A DNA stretch of 64,000 bases. It comes from Cinclus cinclus (lineage: Eukaryota; Chordata; Aves; Passeriformes; Cinclidae). Numbering within the stretch: position 1 is the first letter of the stretch; each line of letters opens with the position of its first letter. Under the pieces are notes generated by a model. That model saw nothing but the letters and a program-made list of their open reading frames with translations, did not search any database and was not told where the DNA came from. This document shows positions 25,736 through 39,400 of the stretch, piece by piece. The stretch spans positions 3,534,001 through 3,598,000 of the forward strand of contig NC_085073.1 of NCBI RefSeq assembly GCF_963662255.1, written 5' to 3'. The translations under genes and the position numbers were made by a program.

Positions 25736-25974
25736 GGGGACAGCAGTGAGTCCCCAGTGGCACTGTGCTGGGGACACTGATGAGTCCCTGATGTCACTGT
25801 GCCAGGGGACAGCAGCAAGTCCCTTGATGTCACTGTGCCAGGGGACACTGATGAGCCCCTAATGTCACTATGCCAGAGGACATTGATGAGTCTGATGTCA
25901 CTGTGCTGGGGACAGCAGCAAGGCCCTGATGTCACTGTGCTGGGGACACCGATGAGTCCCTAAAGTCACTGTGC
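25736..25974. repeat. 35-bp minisatellite with two alternating unit types
   Basis: About seven copies of a unit of about 35 bp begin with 'ggggaca' and end near 'tgtcactgtgc'. Two internal versions, 'cagcagcaag' and 'cactgatgag', occur in the order A-B-A-B-B-A-B, suggesting that the array grew partly by duplication of a 70-bp dimer. Confidence 0.9.
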
Positions 25975-26192
25975 CTGTGTCCCTGCAGTTCCACCCTCAC
26001 CCAGGAGGGAGCACTAGCGAGCCCGCAGAACCCTGCAGTTCCTCACTCTCACCGCCAGGCGGCGGCAGTGATTTAAACAGATACAAAATCTCAGCCTAAA
26101 TTTGTTAAGAGGCGGAAAAAATAAACACAAAAAACCTCTATTTCCTCCTTATAGAACCTGTTTTCTTACATTTTCAATGCCTTTATACTTAA

Positions 26193-26193
26193 C

Positions 26194-26224
<31 letters not shown>
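26193..26224. repeat. TA/CA microsatellite
   Basis: A run of alternating 'ta' dinucleotides passes directly into 'ca' dinucleotides. It is a compound simple repeat in intergenic DNA. Confidence 0.95.
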
Positions 26225-27114
26225 AAAGTTATATTTGTATGCTCAAGAGCTATATATATATCTGTATTCAGAATTCCTTACCTTCTAAAATTCTGTGTAT
26301 ACTATGGTAGATGAAGAGAGTTATTTGGAAATAACCCTCGGATATAAGTTTGTATTTTATTTTTCAGTATGTGTAAGAGTAAGAAGTTTTAAAGGGAGGA
26401 ATTAAAACAGGGACAGAAAACCAGAGATGGATGGAAGCTAGAAAGACAGGTCATACAGAAAAATTAAAATTTGTGCCTGAGGGGCTTCACCACTGTGACA
26501 TCACCCACCCCAAATCTGTGAGCATGGCCCCAGGGAATACCTGTTCTTGGTCTCTCCTGAACCCTCCTCTGCCTCAGCATCCCCTCTCTGCCCCAGAGGG
26601 ATGTAATTTAATTTCTGCAATTTCTGCCCCACCTGTGGCCCCCAGGTGTTCGTGGTGCTGCTGAGGGGGGAACGACTTCTGATGCTGGGAGTATTTTAAT
26701 GTTTGGCTTTTATGTTTTTATGTTGAAGATGCAAAACAATGAGCAGAGCAGGCTATCAGCATCAGAGGGAGGTGAACAAGGTGAGCACTGACCCCCTAGA
26801 CTGAACTAGATCCTATTTTTCAGGCCTCCTTTCTCCTTCCCCCTTTCTCCCAGTTTTCCTTCTTCCTCTTTCTTCCTTCTCCTTCTACTCCTATAATGAC
26901 AGAAATCTAAAATGGAAATGTAGAAATAATATTCAAATTTAATTTCAAAGGAAATAATTAAAGACAGGCAGAGTCTGCCAGGACCCTCCACATACACAAT
27001 GTCACAGATCTATCACTTCTCTACAAATCTCACAGTGCTAAAAGCAGATTGTCTCTTCAGTGACTTTTCAAGCTCCCATGAGGTTGCCAAAGACTCCAGA
27101 AACAAGAAAATAGT

Positions 27115-27427
27115 AGCCATAAACCGATTTTATTATTTTTGAAAAATGGAATGTTTCACTTACAGAAACTTCAAAGTGATGTTTGACCATGTTCATTACG
27201 AACAAAACAAAACAACAAAAAAAAAAAAAAAAAAAAAACCAAACCCAAACCAAGTTGACACAGTATTTGGCTACAGTGCAGCAGCAATCTTGCTAGTTTT
27301 TTTTTTGTTTGTTTTTTTTTTTTTTTTTTTTTTAGAATCACAAACTCAAGGTGACCCTGTGGTTAATAAAACTCACGACCACCGTTAGGTGGCGTTAAAA
27401 AAACCCGTCTATGTACAGGGAGCGCCG
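27115..27427 (-). other. SAFB2: SAFB2 3' untranslated region with facing A and T runs
   Basis: The region lies between the SAFB2 stop (27428-27430) and the AATAAA on the minus strand at 27129-27134. On the plus strand it contains an uninterrupted run of 22 A (27217-27238) and a run of 22 T (27312-27333), about 73 bp apart. In the SAFB2 transcript this is an A-run followed by a U-run, which could pair into a long hairpin. Its 3' limit is inferred from the polyadenylation signal. Confidence 0.6.
27129..27134 (-). terminator. SAFB2: SAFB2 polyadenylation signal
   Basis: TTTATT on the plus strand gives AATAAA on the minus strand about 300 bp after the SAFB2 stop. It is the nearest canonical signal downstream of the coding region and past the A/U runs. 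Confidence 0.65.
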
Positions 27428-30400
27428 TCAGTAGCGGCGGCTGAAGCGGGGCTGGCTCAGCCTGTTTGTCCTGTCGGGGCCTGCAAACACACCTGGGATC
27501 CCAGTGCCCTGCAGCACCTGGCCCTGGCTCCCGGCCACGGCGAAGCCTCCGTGCCTGCAAACAACGCCACATGTTGGACGTGCCCAGGAAAAAGCCGTCC
27601 AGAATTTATTTATACTGATTAAGGTATTATGAAAATATTGTAAGCGTTCTGACAGAGTTTCTTACCCTGATGTTCCTCCTCGAGTCATCCCATGGCCTGG
27701 TCCTGACTGACCAGGCATGCTTCTATCACCACCTAATTCAAAAAGAGAAAGAAGAGGGGAAAAAAAAAAAAAAAAAAAAAAGGAATAATACAGGCTTTTG
27801 TGTTTCCCTAATAAAAATGTTACCTTGTTCCTAGAATTTCATTTGCTTTCTCGGTCATTTAGCTACCACTAGAAGGTTCAGCAGCAGTAATTCACAGAAA
27901 AGAAACCACAATCACACTGGTAAGCAGCAAGTGTACCTTGCCATCTCTCATGATCCCGTCCCATCACTCCTCCATCCACATTTCCCTGCCATGTACGATC
28001 TTGATGCCCCTCTAACTTTCGACCATGATCTCCCCAGTCACGTCCATCTCTTAAAAAAATAAAAGAACATCTTCTAGGTATGTCCCCTACCCACTGAGCA
28101 GCACAGGGTAAAGCCAAACACCATACCCCATGCCAAAGTGTGTTAAATGGTTAATCAAGCTGCAGCTGTAGCCACCCAATCACTGCAATCAGAGCTGGTC
28201 AGAGAAACAATGAGAGACACTTGCTGAACAGCATCTTTCACATAACAATACTTGTCTTTTGATCCAGAGACACCACGGATATTGCAATGGACTGAATACT
28301 CAGGCATGGATCAATTAATTGGCTGCTACTCCTGCAGCTGAAAATTATGCAGCTGGAATATGCCCAGCTTGATTAACTGGTTTGAAGAGAAACCACTATG
28401 ATTCCAGGTGAATCCAAATTCTCTACCCCCATGACTGCAGAGTCATTCCACTTCCTTTAAAACCTGACCACTGGCCATCAATGAGACTTGTGTAGGCCTT
28501 ACTGGGGCATCTGTAAATCTCATCTGTAGAAAGAGACTGAATCTCATCTGTAGAAAGGAAGTTGTTTGCAGGAGAACCACAGCCAGGGGCTGAGCTGAGC
28601 AGCTCTTTACTCACTACAGAGCTTCACTCTCCCAAAGGCATGTGGGAGCTACACATGGCCATTCCCTGCTCCTCCAGATGCTCAAATATCTGGAGAGAAG
28701 ATTCACACTTGTCAAGCTGCTTGTGCTGTCAACCTCCAAAGGTTCACTGAGGAAATGTTAAGAACCCCCAAGGAGTTCCCCGATTTGCCAGGCACTAACC
28801 GGGTTTGTGGGGGGATCCCTCTTCCCTCACTCATCCTCCTGTCGGAGCCGTAGCCACCCCAGCTGTCCCGGGAGTGCCGGTCAGGGCCCCCGTGCCGCTC
28901 CTCTGGGTAGTGCTGGAAGGCAAGCAGGACACAGTTATGCTAAAAACCAACACTACAAGTTCTAAAAACCAATCCTAGGAGTTCTCGTTATTTTTCTATG
29001 AGCTGTCGGAAAAAAGCTAGCTTGTCTCTGTTGTTGGGCATTTATTTTGTTTATTGACATTGATTCCAGGCTTTTTACTGGTGGGAGAGGTCTGTTTTGT
29101 TTGGTAAGGATTTTTAAGGCTTACATTCTTGAATTCAGATTTTTAATTTTTACACAGAATATCTGCTGACTTCCTACATCTCTTCAGAAATCAAAGGTTT
29201 TGAATTCCATTATGGCATTGGTTTTCACACCTGTCATTTCACAGCCTTGTTTCATTATGGCACCAGTTGTTTTACTTAAATACATGTGAGAGAAGGCATT
29301 CCTTGCCAGCTAAGTACAGCAGCTCTCTCTTAACATCTAAGATGGCCAACCAAAAAGCTTTTCCTGCCACATACCAGCCTGAAATGATGCTCCCATCACT
29401 CAGAGGTTTCCTCCTGCCTGTATCTGAGGCTCCCACCCCAGCAAGCAGGTAACCTAATGACTTTATGATCTTTAGCACAAAAATTAGTTCTGGCTAAACA
29501 TCTCAGCTGATTGTGTTTGTGCTGTGTGCACACTGTGTCCTTTGTGCTTTTGGGTCAGCTTGTTTTGGTTTTTAACTAAAGCAGTAACTTGGTTCTAACG
29601 CACCTGCCCATCTCGATCTGGAATTCCCCTGGTACAGTCTCTCCTGGAACAAAAAAGGAAAGTTTCTGCTGAATCAACACAGTAATTATAATCCCAGTGT
29701 CTGCATGAAATAACATAGGTAAAGTTTATCTCCATTAGGCTGTAAATCTGGTTGCTAATGTTCAGTGGCAGGGTAACTCAAAAGAGTTCTTGTTTCATTG
29801 TGTGAAAAGATGTCAAAGTAACACCTATCACTGTAGGGGGTAAAAAAGGGACCACTGAGCAGGGCCAGATACTCAGTGATACCAAGGGAGAATACTGAGT
29901 GAACCTACCAGTGTCAGAAATGAGTTACAAGCAAAAACAAGTGATACAGTTTTCACCAGAGATCCTTTGAAAGCAAACAGGAGTTTCAATGGCACCACAC
30001 AGAAAATATTTTTCCATTCTGTGGTGCTAAAAACTTGCATTAGCCAGGCTGCAAGGATGAAAATAAGGAAGGTTTTAAAGCAAAAGGAAACGGCTAAATC
30101 TTAGGGGCTCATAAAGCAGACTCCCATACGTCTTGAGAGAAGCTGTTCTATCTCCATCAGCAACATGGCAAGCTACATTTAAGACTTGGCTTATAACCTT
30201 TATGCAGCCTCTTCTGGTATGTCTCTAACCCACAGAAACAAAGGATTGCAAGCAGGTGTGAAATCAGCCATGAGAAACGCACAAGAGTGATTTCTTTTAC
30301 TGTGCTGACACCATTCAAGCCACAAAAAGACCCCAAATTTCCCTGAAGAGCCAGAGCCTTGCCCACCTGTCCAAGCAGTGGTCCTGGTAGCGGCCGCGGT

Positions 30401-33400
30401 CCCTGTGGTCGAAGTCGTGGAAGCGATCCTGGCGGCCGAAGTCCGAGTGGTACCGATCGTCCAGCGCCAGCCGCTTCGCCTCGGGCCAGTACGGCTCGTC
30501 TCGCCTGCACACGGGCTCACATCAGCTGCAGTCCCAGAAGCACCTCCCCGTTCCTGCCCTCCCAAACCTCATTCAACCCAATCATTAAAAATCTAGGTGT
30601 GTTAAGCAGGAATTGTGTTGTGGTTTCAGAGAAAATTTTGTTACCAAAACCAGCTTCATTTCAGCAGGTGCTGATGTGAGAAGAGTAAGTATCTTTCCCA
30701 TTGCCACTAAGAGTTGAGACACACAGTTACTACTCTTTGGGAAACAGGAGCAGACCGGAGCAGTGCTCACAAGTGTACAAGCACGGCATTTGCTCTTCTT
30801 CAAATGGCTATTAGTATTAAAAGCAGCACGCAAAGAGTCTTTCAGCTGTGAGCTCCCGTGACTGCCTTATCCAGAGTGCTCCCCATTTCCACAGGCTCCC
30901 AAAGAGGATATGGCTGAGGAGTTTGGAGCCCCACTGCCCTGCTCCTCACCTGCTGTCAGGATCATAAGGCCTCCTCATGGCAGAGCGCCGCTCCTGCTCA
31001 TAGCGCAGCTGCTCCTGCTGCCGTCGCAGCTCCTCCCTCTCCCTCTGGATTCGTTCCTGCTCCCGTCTCCTTTCCTGCTCTATGTGCATCCTTTCCCTCT
31101 CCAACCTCTCCCTCTCCAAGCGCTCTCTGTCCAGGCGCTGCCTTTGGAATTCCAGCCGTTCTCGCTCCCTCTGGAGCCTTTGTCTCTCATCCCGCTCGTG
31201 GATGGCTGCAAGGCGCTGCTCCCGGTCCCGCCTCTCTCTCTCTCTAATTTAAAAGAGATACTTGGTTTTTAACTGACACTCTTCAATCCAAGCTTTACTA
31301 TTTCTGTTTTGGGTGGGGTTTCTTGTTTGGTTTTTCCTTTTTTTTTAAAAAAAATAAGTTTCTATGTTCTCCCCCTTCTTCCCAATTAAGTAACAGCTTA
31401 GGGGAAAACAAAAAACTCCACACAAATGACAGAAGCAAAGGGGAGAATTCTGCACAAGTAACGCAGTTATCTACTCTTAAGTCAGGTCTGAAAAAGCTTT
31501 CAGAGATCAAAGCATTTCCTAAGACAGAAATCTGACATGCAAAAAGTATTTACAAGCTTCTGGGGGGAAAAAAAAAAAAATCAAGGAAATTCAAATCTAG
31601 TCAACTGGAATGCAAAGCCTGAAAGCACCTACAGAAGTCTCATGAGAACACTGATTTCAGCAGTCAAAGCCTCCATTTGGCATTATGTCTATTCTAGCAC
31701 TAATTAGTATGAAATCAGTCTGAGGTATCAGTGTTGGAGGCTCAGCACAGCACTGCTTTACAGCCTGCTCAAAACACAAAACAGGTAAGGCAGTAAAAAT
31801 GCCATTAGAAGTTTTGAGGGAACCAGAACTCACCGGCGCCTCTCCGTTTCCCTGATTTCTCTCTCCCTCTGCCTCTGCCGTTCCCGTTCCCGCTGCTCCT
31901 TGATTTTATCAAATGATAAAATGTCCTGCTTCTCTTTGCTCTCTGATTTGCGGTCCTGGCTTTTTGTGCTCTGAGATGAATCAGAACAATGCATGAGCTG
32001 AACACTGTGCATTTCCAGCTAAAACTCCTGGGCAAATACCTACACTATGTCAACTTGAACAAAAAAGGATACCATACCTACCCCAGAGGTAAACAGTGGA
32101 ATTCCAGGGAAAAGTATCCCAAATTTGACCAGAACTTCCCAATATTACAAATAAATACTAGGGGAACACAACCTGACTTACACTGATGTCAAACAACATG
32201 CACCAGTAACATTCCAAGCTCAGGGAAACACATCACCCTAACAACATTTTCAGATTGCAACTCGACTTCTTCCACTAGGTCAGAAGTGAAAAAGTGTTAA
32301 GAAAGATAAAACAGAAGCATTTCCTCTCTGCCACATCATTAACACCCTGATGCTTTCCAGAAAGTGATAAAAGGATAATTATACCAACGTGCAAAGCTAA
32401 AAACCCTTCATCTCTAAGCACATGAATCTACTTGACACCTGTTTTTACATGAAAGCTTCTCTGGAAGTTGGCCTTACCCTCTCTTTTGATGCAGAGGTTT
32501 TCACACTAATAACTGGCTCTCCTTTAGATTTATCCATTACCACTGTCCTTTCGGTTCCTCGACTTGCTAGAAAACAAAACAGAGCCAAAAATAAATGGTA
32601 CAAAAGACATTCAACAATTCTTGCAAGATTCAAAACTCTGACGACACTAAATGGTAAAAAATAATTTTAATGAGGTTTTTAACAACATATGGAACTTTTT
32701 AATGATTTAAATAGCTTGCCAAGATTTGGCCAACTTGAGGATGGGGGCAATAAATTTATCACAAAATGACAGCAGTGTTTTCTGACAGGGATGACAGCTA
32801 AGAGAACACAAATTTAATTAATTCTCCCGTCCACAAAATACATCTTTTGCCACAGTTTAAAAAAAAACACCCAAGAAAGGACACAGAACCACACAGTGTC
32901 AGGTCTAAACCCAGTGGCAGTTCCATAAAAATTATGGAAACTCTAAGTTATTAGAAATTGAAGTCAAAATTTTCAAGGTGTTTTCTGATTTTTGTGTGAC
33001 TTTTACTAAGTAAACTTCTTTTTACTGACTTATCAATCACATCCAATAATATATAAGTGTCCTTGAAAGCATTTCTGAAAGACACCCAGCATCACCTGAT
33101 TTGCTTGCCCTGGATCTATCAGAAGATCCAGTCTTTTGTTCATCCTTTTCTTTTCCTTCTTTTTCATCTTTTTCTGATTTCTTAGCATCATCTTTTTTGT
33201 CGATCTTCTCCTCCTTCTTAATACCAACAGACCTATGAAAAGCAGGAAAGCAAAATGCCTCTTTCAAAAGCAACAAACCATTTGGAAAACCAATGCTGGA
33301 AGTATTACCCACTAACCACACAGCCTATCACAAAGACAGACTAAATCCTAGAGATATTTGTCAGTTAAAAGAAGAGTCCAAGACAGAGTCAGATCAGAGG

Positions 33401-36400
33401 ACAAACAACTGGTAAAAATAACGGTTTACCTAGAAATAATTTGATTTAGTATCTCCTGATACAGCTAACAAGTTTTTATACTCAACACTAAAGAGCTTTG
33501 TATTTCTGAACAGATGGCCAGTTAAGATGCCTTACTATTGTAAAACATCAGCTTTCCAAGCATTATTCCTATTTCAAATGCAGGATGAAACATTAAATCA
33601 AGATTTATTACAATTACTGTTCAACTTGGTCACCTGGCTGTATTTGAAATGAATGGTCTTTAAATATTAAAAAAAGATAAAAATACAAAACAACACTTTA
33701 CTTCTCAGATTTGGAGTCTGCAGAATGGTGCCTGTCTTTTTCCTTCTTTATTTCACCTTCCTTTTTGTCTGAAGGCTTTTTTCCTGCTGGTTCATTTTTT
33801 GCCTAGAAATTCAGTCAGAAATAATTACAGTCAGAGACAGAGACTAAAATTACATGTTTTTATTTTCATTGCACTGCTATGAAATAGCTGTCACTTACCT
33901 TTTCCACAGAAATCATTTTACCATGCAGCTCTGTTCTGTGGAGGTGATTAATACACTTGGTGGCCTCCTCAGATGTTGACATTGTCACAAAGCCATAGCA
34001 GCGAGCGCCAGGACTGCGAGCATTTGTCACCACTTTTGCACCAACCACCTTTGGGAAAAAACCAAAATACTCTGTGTTTGCAGGTCTGACACTAAATAAA
34101 TTCTAATTTAATCACCATTTCTTAGAACAGTATGGATGGGAAAGGACTTTTAAAAGCCATTTAGTTCAATCAATCCCCAGTCACACGTTTAATAATGCAG
34201 CTCAGAAAACTCATCTTCAAGGTCCTGAGCAGGTCAGGAGGTTAAGGCAGATATATACAGAGAAGGGAGAGTGGGATGGTAAAAACCAAAATAAAACTGA
34301 ATGAACAAACCCACTTTCTCTTTGCTTGCATCTTTCCTTACATCTCTTTCCAGATGACAATCTGACAGGCAGTGGCACTTAGTAACATAAACATTTAATA
34401 TTACAGTTAGGAAAGTATTTGCAGAAGGGGAGAACAGAAAGAGTTCCCTTCCACAATGTCTGCTCTTGTACCCTAGCAGGCACTGCAAAACAAGTGCAAG
34501 CTGCCCTCAAGAACTGCATTTCTCCAGAGAATACCCCTTGAAATGGAGTAGTTTAAAGCACCATTGCTGGATACTCAAGCCATAATTAGATACTAAATGA
34601 TAACCTACCAGTCTCTCCTGTCAGGAATTGCCTCATCTCAGGTGTCTGCACAGATATTCTCTGCACACTCCAACTCTGCTCCCACCCCTCCATTTCAATC
34701 CCCTTTGTTGAACTGCACTCCTTTCAGATACACAGTTTCCAAAGAACACAAACTTAAGTATTCAGCCTGCCCAGTCATTAGTTAGGGAAAATAAGAGCTA
34801 AATTTAAGGTCAGCCTTTTCAACTGACAGAATGGTTTGTTAATTTACATATCCACTACGTACCTTTCCATACTTGCTGAAAAGATTTTTCAAATCTGTAG
34901 CTCTAGTAGAGGAGGAAAGTCCACTAACCCACAAATTTCTGCCAGAACTACTCCCCACACGGCCTGGGGTACAAAAAAGCCAAACATAAGAGACCACGTA
35001 GAACACAAATGCAGCAGCACAAAATTAACAGTCCCAAACTCTCCCCTCACATTTTTCCTTCATAAAACTCTTCCACTGCAGTTTTAATTCTGTATCTTCC
35101 ATTCATTCTTAAAATCAATTTGCAGGCTACATGCTGCAGCCTGCAGAAATGAACATCTAAAATCCATTGTTAATGTGCATTTGAAGGGCTTTAATGAGTT
35201 TGTAGCTACAGATTTTCTACCTGTACTTCAGTCACTTCAGAAGAACTAGAGAGTATCAAATGTTAACTCACAAAACAAGACTTACTTGAAACAAACCCCA
35301 ACTCTGTTTGTTAATAATGTTACAGAAGTCACAAGGAACTGGTATTAAAGTTAGATTTTGAAGGGATGTGTTACAACCGCATTGAGGGTTCATTGAATTT
35401 ACAGTTCCCTTTTTTACTTCAGGTCCTTTGAACATAAAAAGCCCCTAAGAAGCCCAAACATACACCTACCCTTCTCATCTTTTGCAACTGCCTTCGTATC
35501 TTTGTCTTCAACAGGGCTAAAGACAAAACACCACATTATTCAAGACATCATATGCAAAAAGAAAATTACTTCTAGACAGCACAACTAAAATTGGATACCT
35601 ACCAGTAAACTAGTTCCAAAATAAACGCTATTAATGGCAAATTTCTAGAAGAGTGACAGGAAATAGGGATTTGTACCCCTGAACGGACAATTCTGTTTTG
35701 CAGATGACAGAAATAAGAGTAATTTGGGGAAAACAACCTTTGAAGGTTGAGGAAGGAAAGAAATCAAACCCACTGCGTTTAAAAAAAATAAAACTATCTG
35801 CACATGGAGAAATAAAAGAGACCTTTAGGAATAGGCTACAATTTCATCAGTCTCGGAGGCCAATTGAAGGAACAGCTTATTCGCATCACTTAAGGACCAA
35901 TGATAAAAGATAGCATCTGGTCTAGAACGGAGAAAAAACAAACCTCTTTTTCTGATCACCGCCCTCACTGGCTGAGGACTCTTTAGTGGCAGGGGAAGAT
36001 TCCTCAGAATTAGCTTTGTCTTCTGCTCTCTTGCCATCTTCTTTGCTATCTCTGGCTTCGGCACCTGCGCCTTTCTCCGCTGTCTCCCCACTAGAGGCTT
36101 CCAGGCCTTGGGAGCGTTTGCTACTCTGATCGCTTAGGGTCTCTACCACTACACCTTCAGAGTCCGGGGCCTCTTCCTCGGGGCTCTGTTCACTTGTCTC
36201 CCCTTTTGCTACCACTAAACGCTTTGCTTCCTTCCTTGCCAAAGCTTGGGCCGATTTGCTGTCCAAAGCTAAAGCATCTTCCTCCAGCTGAGCGGCAGCG
36301 AGAGCGTCCTCTTCCTCAGCCAGCCTCTTGCCTGGCCCCGCGTTACTGGCTTCCTGCGCACGCGGCCGCTCCGCTTCGGGAGGTTCTTCGTTAAGTAGCT

Positions 36401-39400
36401 CAGATTTACAAGTTTCCCCCAAAATGTCGAGTATTTTCTCATTTTCTACGGATTTAACAGGAATAGAACGGCACAAGATTTAATCACCAGGGAAATACAG
36501 CAATCACAAACGTGGAACTGGCATGGCTGCCACACTAACACCAAGAGAACTGCTAAGCTACACAGAGATTGGAAAACCCTAGTGTACACAGTGTTACAGC
36601 TACCACGCTAACTGCTCTCTCACACCCTGCCAAATCAGCCCTAGCACCTCAACAGGCAAGAAAAATGCCCCCACAGATTTTACAAAAAACTTCGGGCTCA
36701 GCCTTCATATTCTTCAGCAAATCGTTCAGCTCTGTTTCTTCTCTAGTTAGCTTCCAGAGTCCGAGATGCTTAACTGAACGTATCAAGGCACTGAGAGTTC
36801 AATTTTCCAAATTTCTGTGAAGTTCTTTTAGCAGAGACAGTCCAACCTGAGAACTGGGCATCTTCTGATGGTGCATGAGTGTGTTTGCAGTCCAGAAAGT
36901 GAGTAGCATCTGTAGCAAATTCCTGTGGCAGCAGCATGTTCCTTCTTCTGATGTCCAGTCACTCTTTAATTCCTGTTCTGCACCAGAGCTTTGCACTGCC
37001 TACACTCCTGTATTTATAGTTATTCACAGAACTACTGTACAGTGTGATATCACAAGATCTGTTTTCAGAACCTTTACATCTTTAAGGCTCGTTCCATAAC
37101 TTCACTGTGCAGTAACAGTTCTAAGAACCATTTCATGGCATTAAACATGTTTTCCAAGCGTGGTTATTCACAGATCTGGTGATATGACTGGGTTTCCAAT
37201 CTCTATGACCCTGCGTGACCTGGATTTTCCACCATAATAACGTACACTACAGTAATGCATTAAAAGAAAGAACCAAAAAAAACCAAACAGGGACGCAAAA
37301 AGCCTAAATGAAGAATGAAACTGTTTAAATGCCCAAGATTTTTTTTTTGTTTCATTAAAAAAATAAATCAAAGTAACCAAACAAAAACAAACAGTACCTG
37401 GCTCCAGTGGTAACTCTTCAAGTTCCTGTAGTGAAAAAAATTTTAAAAAGGAGAAATATCACTATTTCATAACCACAATGCTATTCTGAATGACATCTCT
37501 TAATCACCCATTACAGGAGAGTATTTAGTGAAAGCATTACTATGATTTAATCTATTTCAGCTCTGGAAACACTGAACTGCAAACACATTTCTCAGAATAA
37601 GGTTTAAGGTGAGTTTTTAGCATCCCCAAAGTTTTATGAAGTCTGTGAAAACTTTAACACCTCTCAAATTCAGCCACCTGTTAAAACATATGGTACATAT
37701 TCACATGGGTAAATAAATCAATAAATCTAAGCAGCTGAGAGGAAAGCTTATCTTCACATTACCCTTCTCTACCCTGTGCTTTTCTCCTTTCTGAAAACAG
37801 GATCAACAGAAACACCAGCTTCACCTGGAGCTCTTAACCTACCAGGTGTGATCTGGAAACAAGGCCAGCATTTCAGGAATAGACAGTCCCACCTTCCTTC
37901 TCACCATGGGATATTCCATTTTTAATGGAAGTTAAACACAATGTAAGGCACTGAGCTGGTATTTCCATCAGATAAAAGGAATCCAATCTACCACCAAACT
38001 CAGGATGATACATACACCAGAAATATATATATATATATATATATATGCATATATACATACATATACACATGCATATATACATACACACACACACATATAT
38101 ATACACATGACCTGATAAAGAAATAAATATTTGTCTTTATGAGGAAATTAAAAAGCATTTGTTCCTTTTCTTTGCAAAGTAGGAATGCACCCACTGTACA
38201 TACACTGTTTAAACACATGTTATTATTTAGTCTATTTTATGCTTGCTTTGTTTGTAAAGAAAAACTGGCTACCATTTACCTTTATTACGGTTAAATTTGA
38301 TGAAGAAGCATCTAAACTGTTCCCAACATCTTCAAACTCTACCTTTAAAAAATAAATGGGAGACATCTTGTTATCTGCAGATGAATACTGTGAGTTAAAC
38401 CTGAGGGAGACACTGAAGATTTGTATTTGCACTGACAGCTGTTACCCTGCAAGCACATCCTGCTTCCAAAGTTACCAATAATGGTAAAAACTGAGTGATA
38501 ACCCCCAGGACTCTTCCTGACCCACAATGACTGAATAAGCTCTTTCATTATCTCTTAACTATGATGGTCAGCTCACAAAAATCTTGTAACTACGGGGATT
38601 CCAACAGCAAAACTTCTCTGATTTTTATCCCTGTCATTTACAGTAACAACACAGAGCCAAAAAACCTACAGGACTTGATAATTATTTCCTTCACTGATAA
38701 AAGCAGATCATGGGAGCTGATCTGGCCTCAAGACATTTACTCACTCAAAAAAACCCCCTTTTTCTCAATATTTCCATTTGATTTGGGTAGTACAGGGATA
38801 TACCTGGAGATAAGGGGCCAAGTTTATTTCTGCAACTTTAGAACCTCATAGTCAATGCGGACACACAACAAAGAGCAATACTCCCCCATCAGATGGGGCA
38901 GAAATAATTTCAAATGCTTTGTTGTATATGCCAGGATATAAAACACTTGAGCAGAAAAATAACCTTGAATATAATTCCCTGAAAGGTGCCATTCAGTTGA
39001 GAAGAAAGTAAGCTACACTATTTGTATGCCTCAGATGTTCTCTAAAATAAAGATATAGGAATAATATGTACGTTATAATAAGGTGAAGCAGAGTTCAAAG
39101 CATGATTACAAACAAATGCTCTGTAAACTGCCATTAATACAACCACACGTATACTAACAACATTTAAGTATTTTAAAAATGAAGACTTGTATTTCCACAA
39201 ATATGTAAAAAGAAAAACAAAGACCATAAGAAACTACAGTAGAGTCCCAAATTTTCCCAAGTATTCTTTAGCCACCGTTTTGCTATTTAATTAATAAATA
39301 AATAAATTTTAAAAAGAAAACCCTGATTCCACAGTGATAAGAGATGCATACCATTACTATTGGTATTTCTCTTGATTCTTCTTTAATTTCTGAAAATTGT

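Larger units (their letters stand above)
21991..27114. other. Intergenic region between convergent SLC35E1 and SAFB2
   Basis: No supported gene was found. The region holds simple repeats: a 18-bp triplet near 25083, degenerate repeats at 25180-25470, a 35-bp minisatellite at 25736-25974 and a TA/CA microsatellite at 26193-26224. It lies where the MED26-SLC35E1 block meets the SAFB2-SAFB block. Confidence 0.6.
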
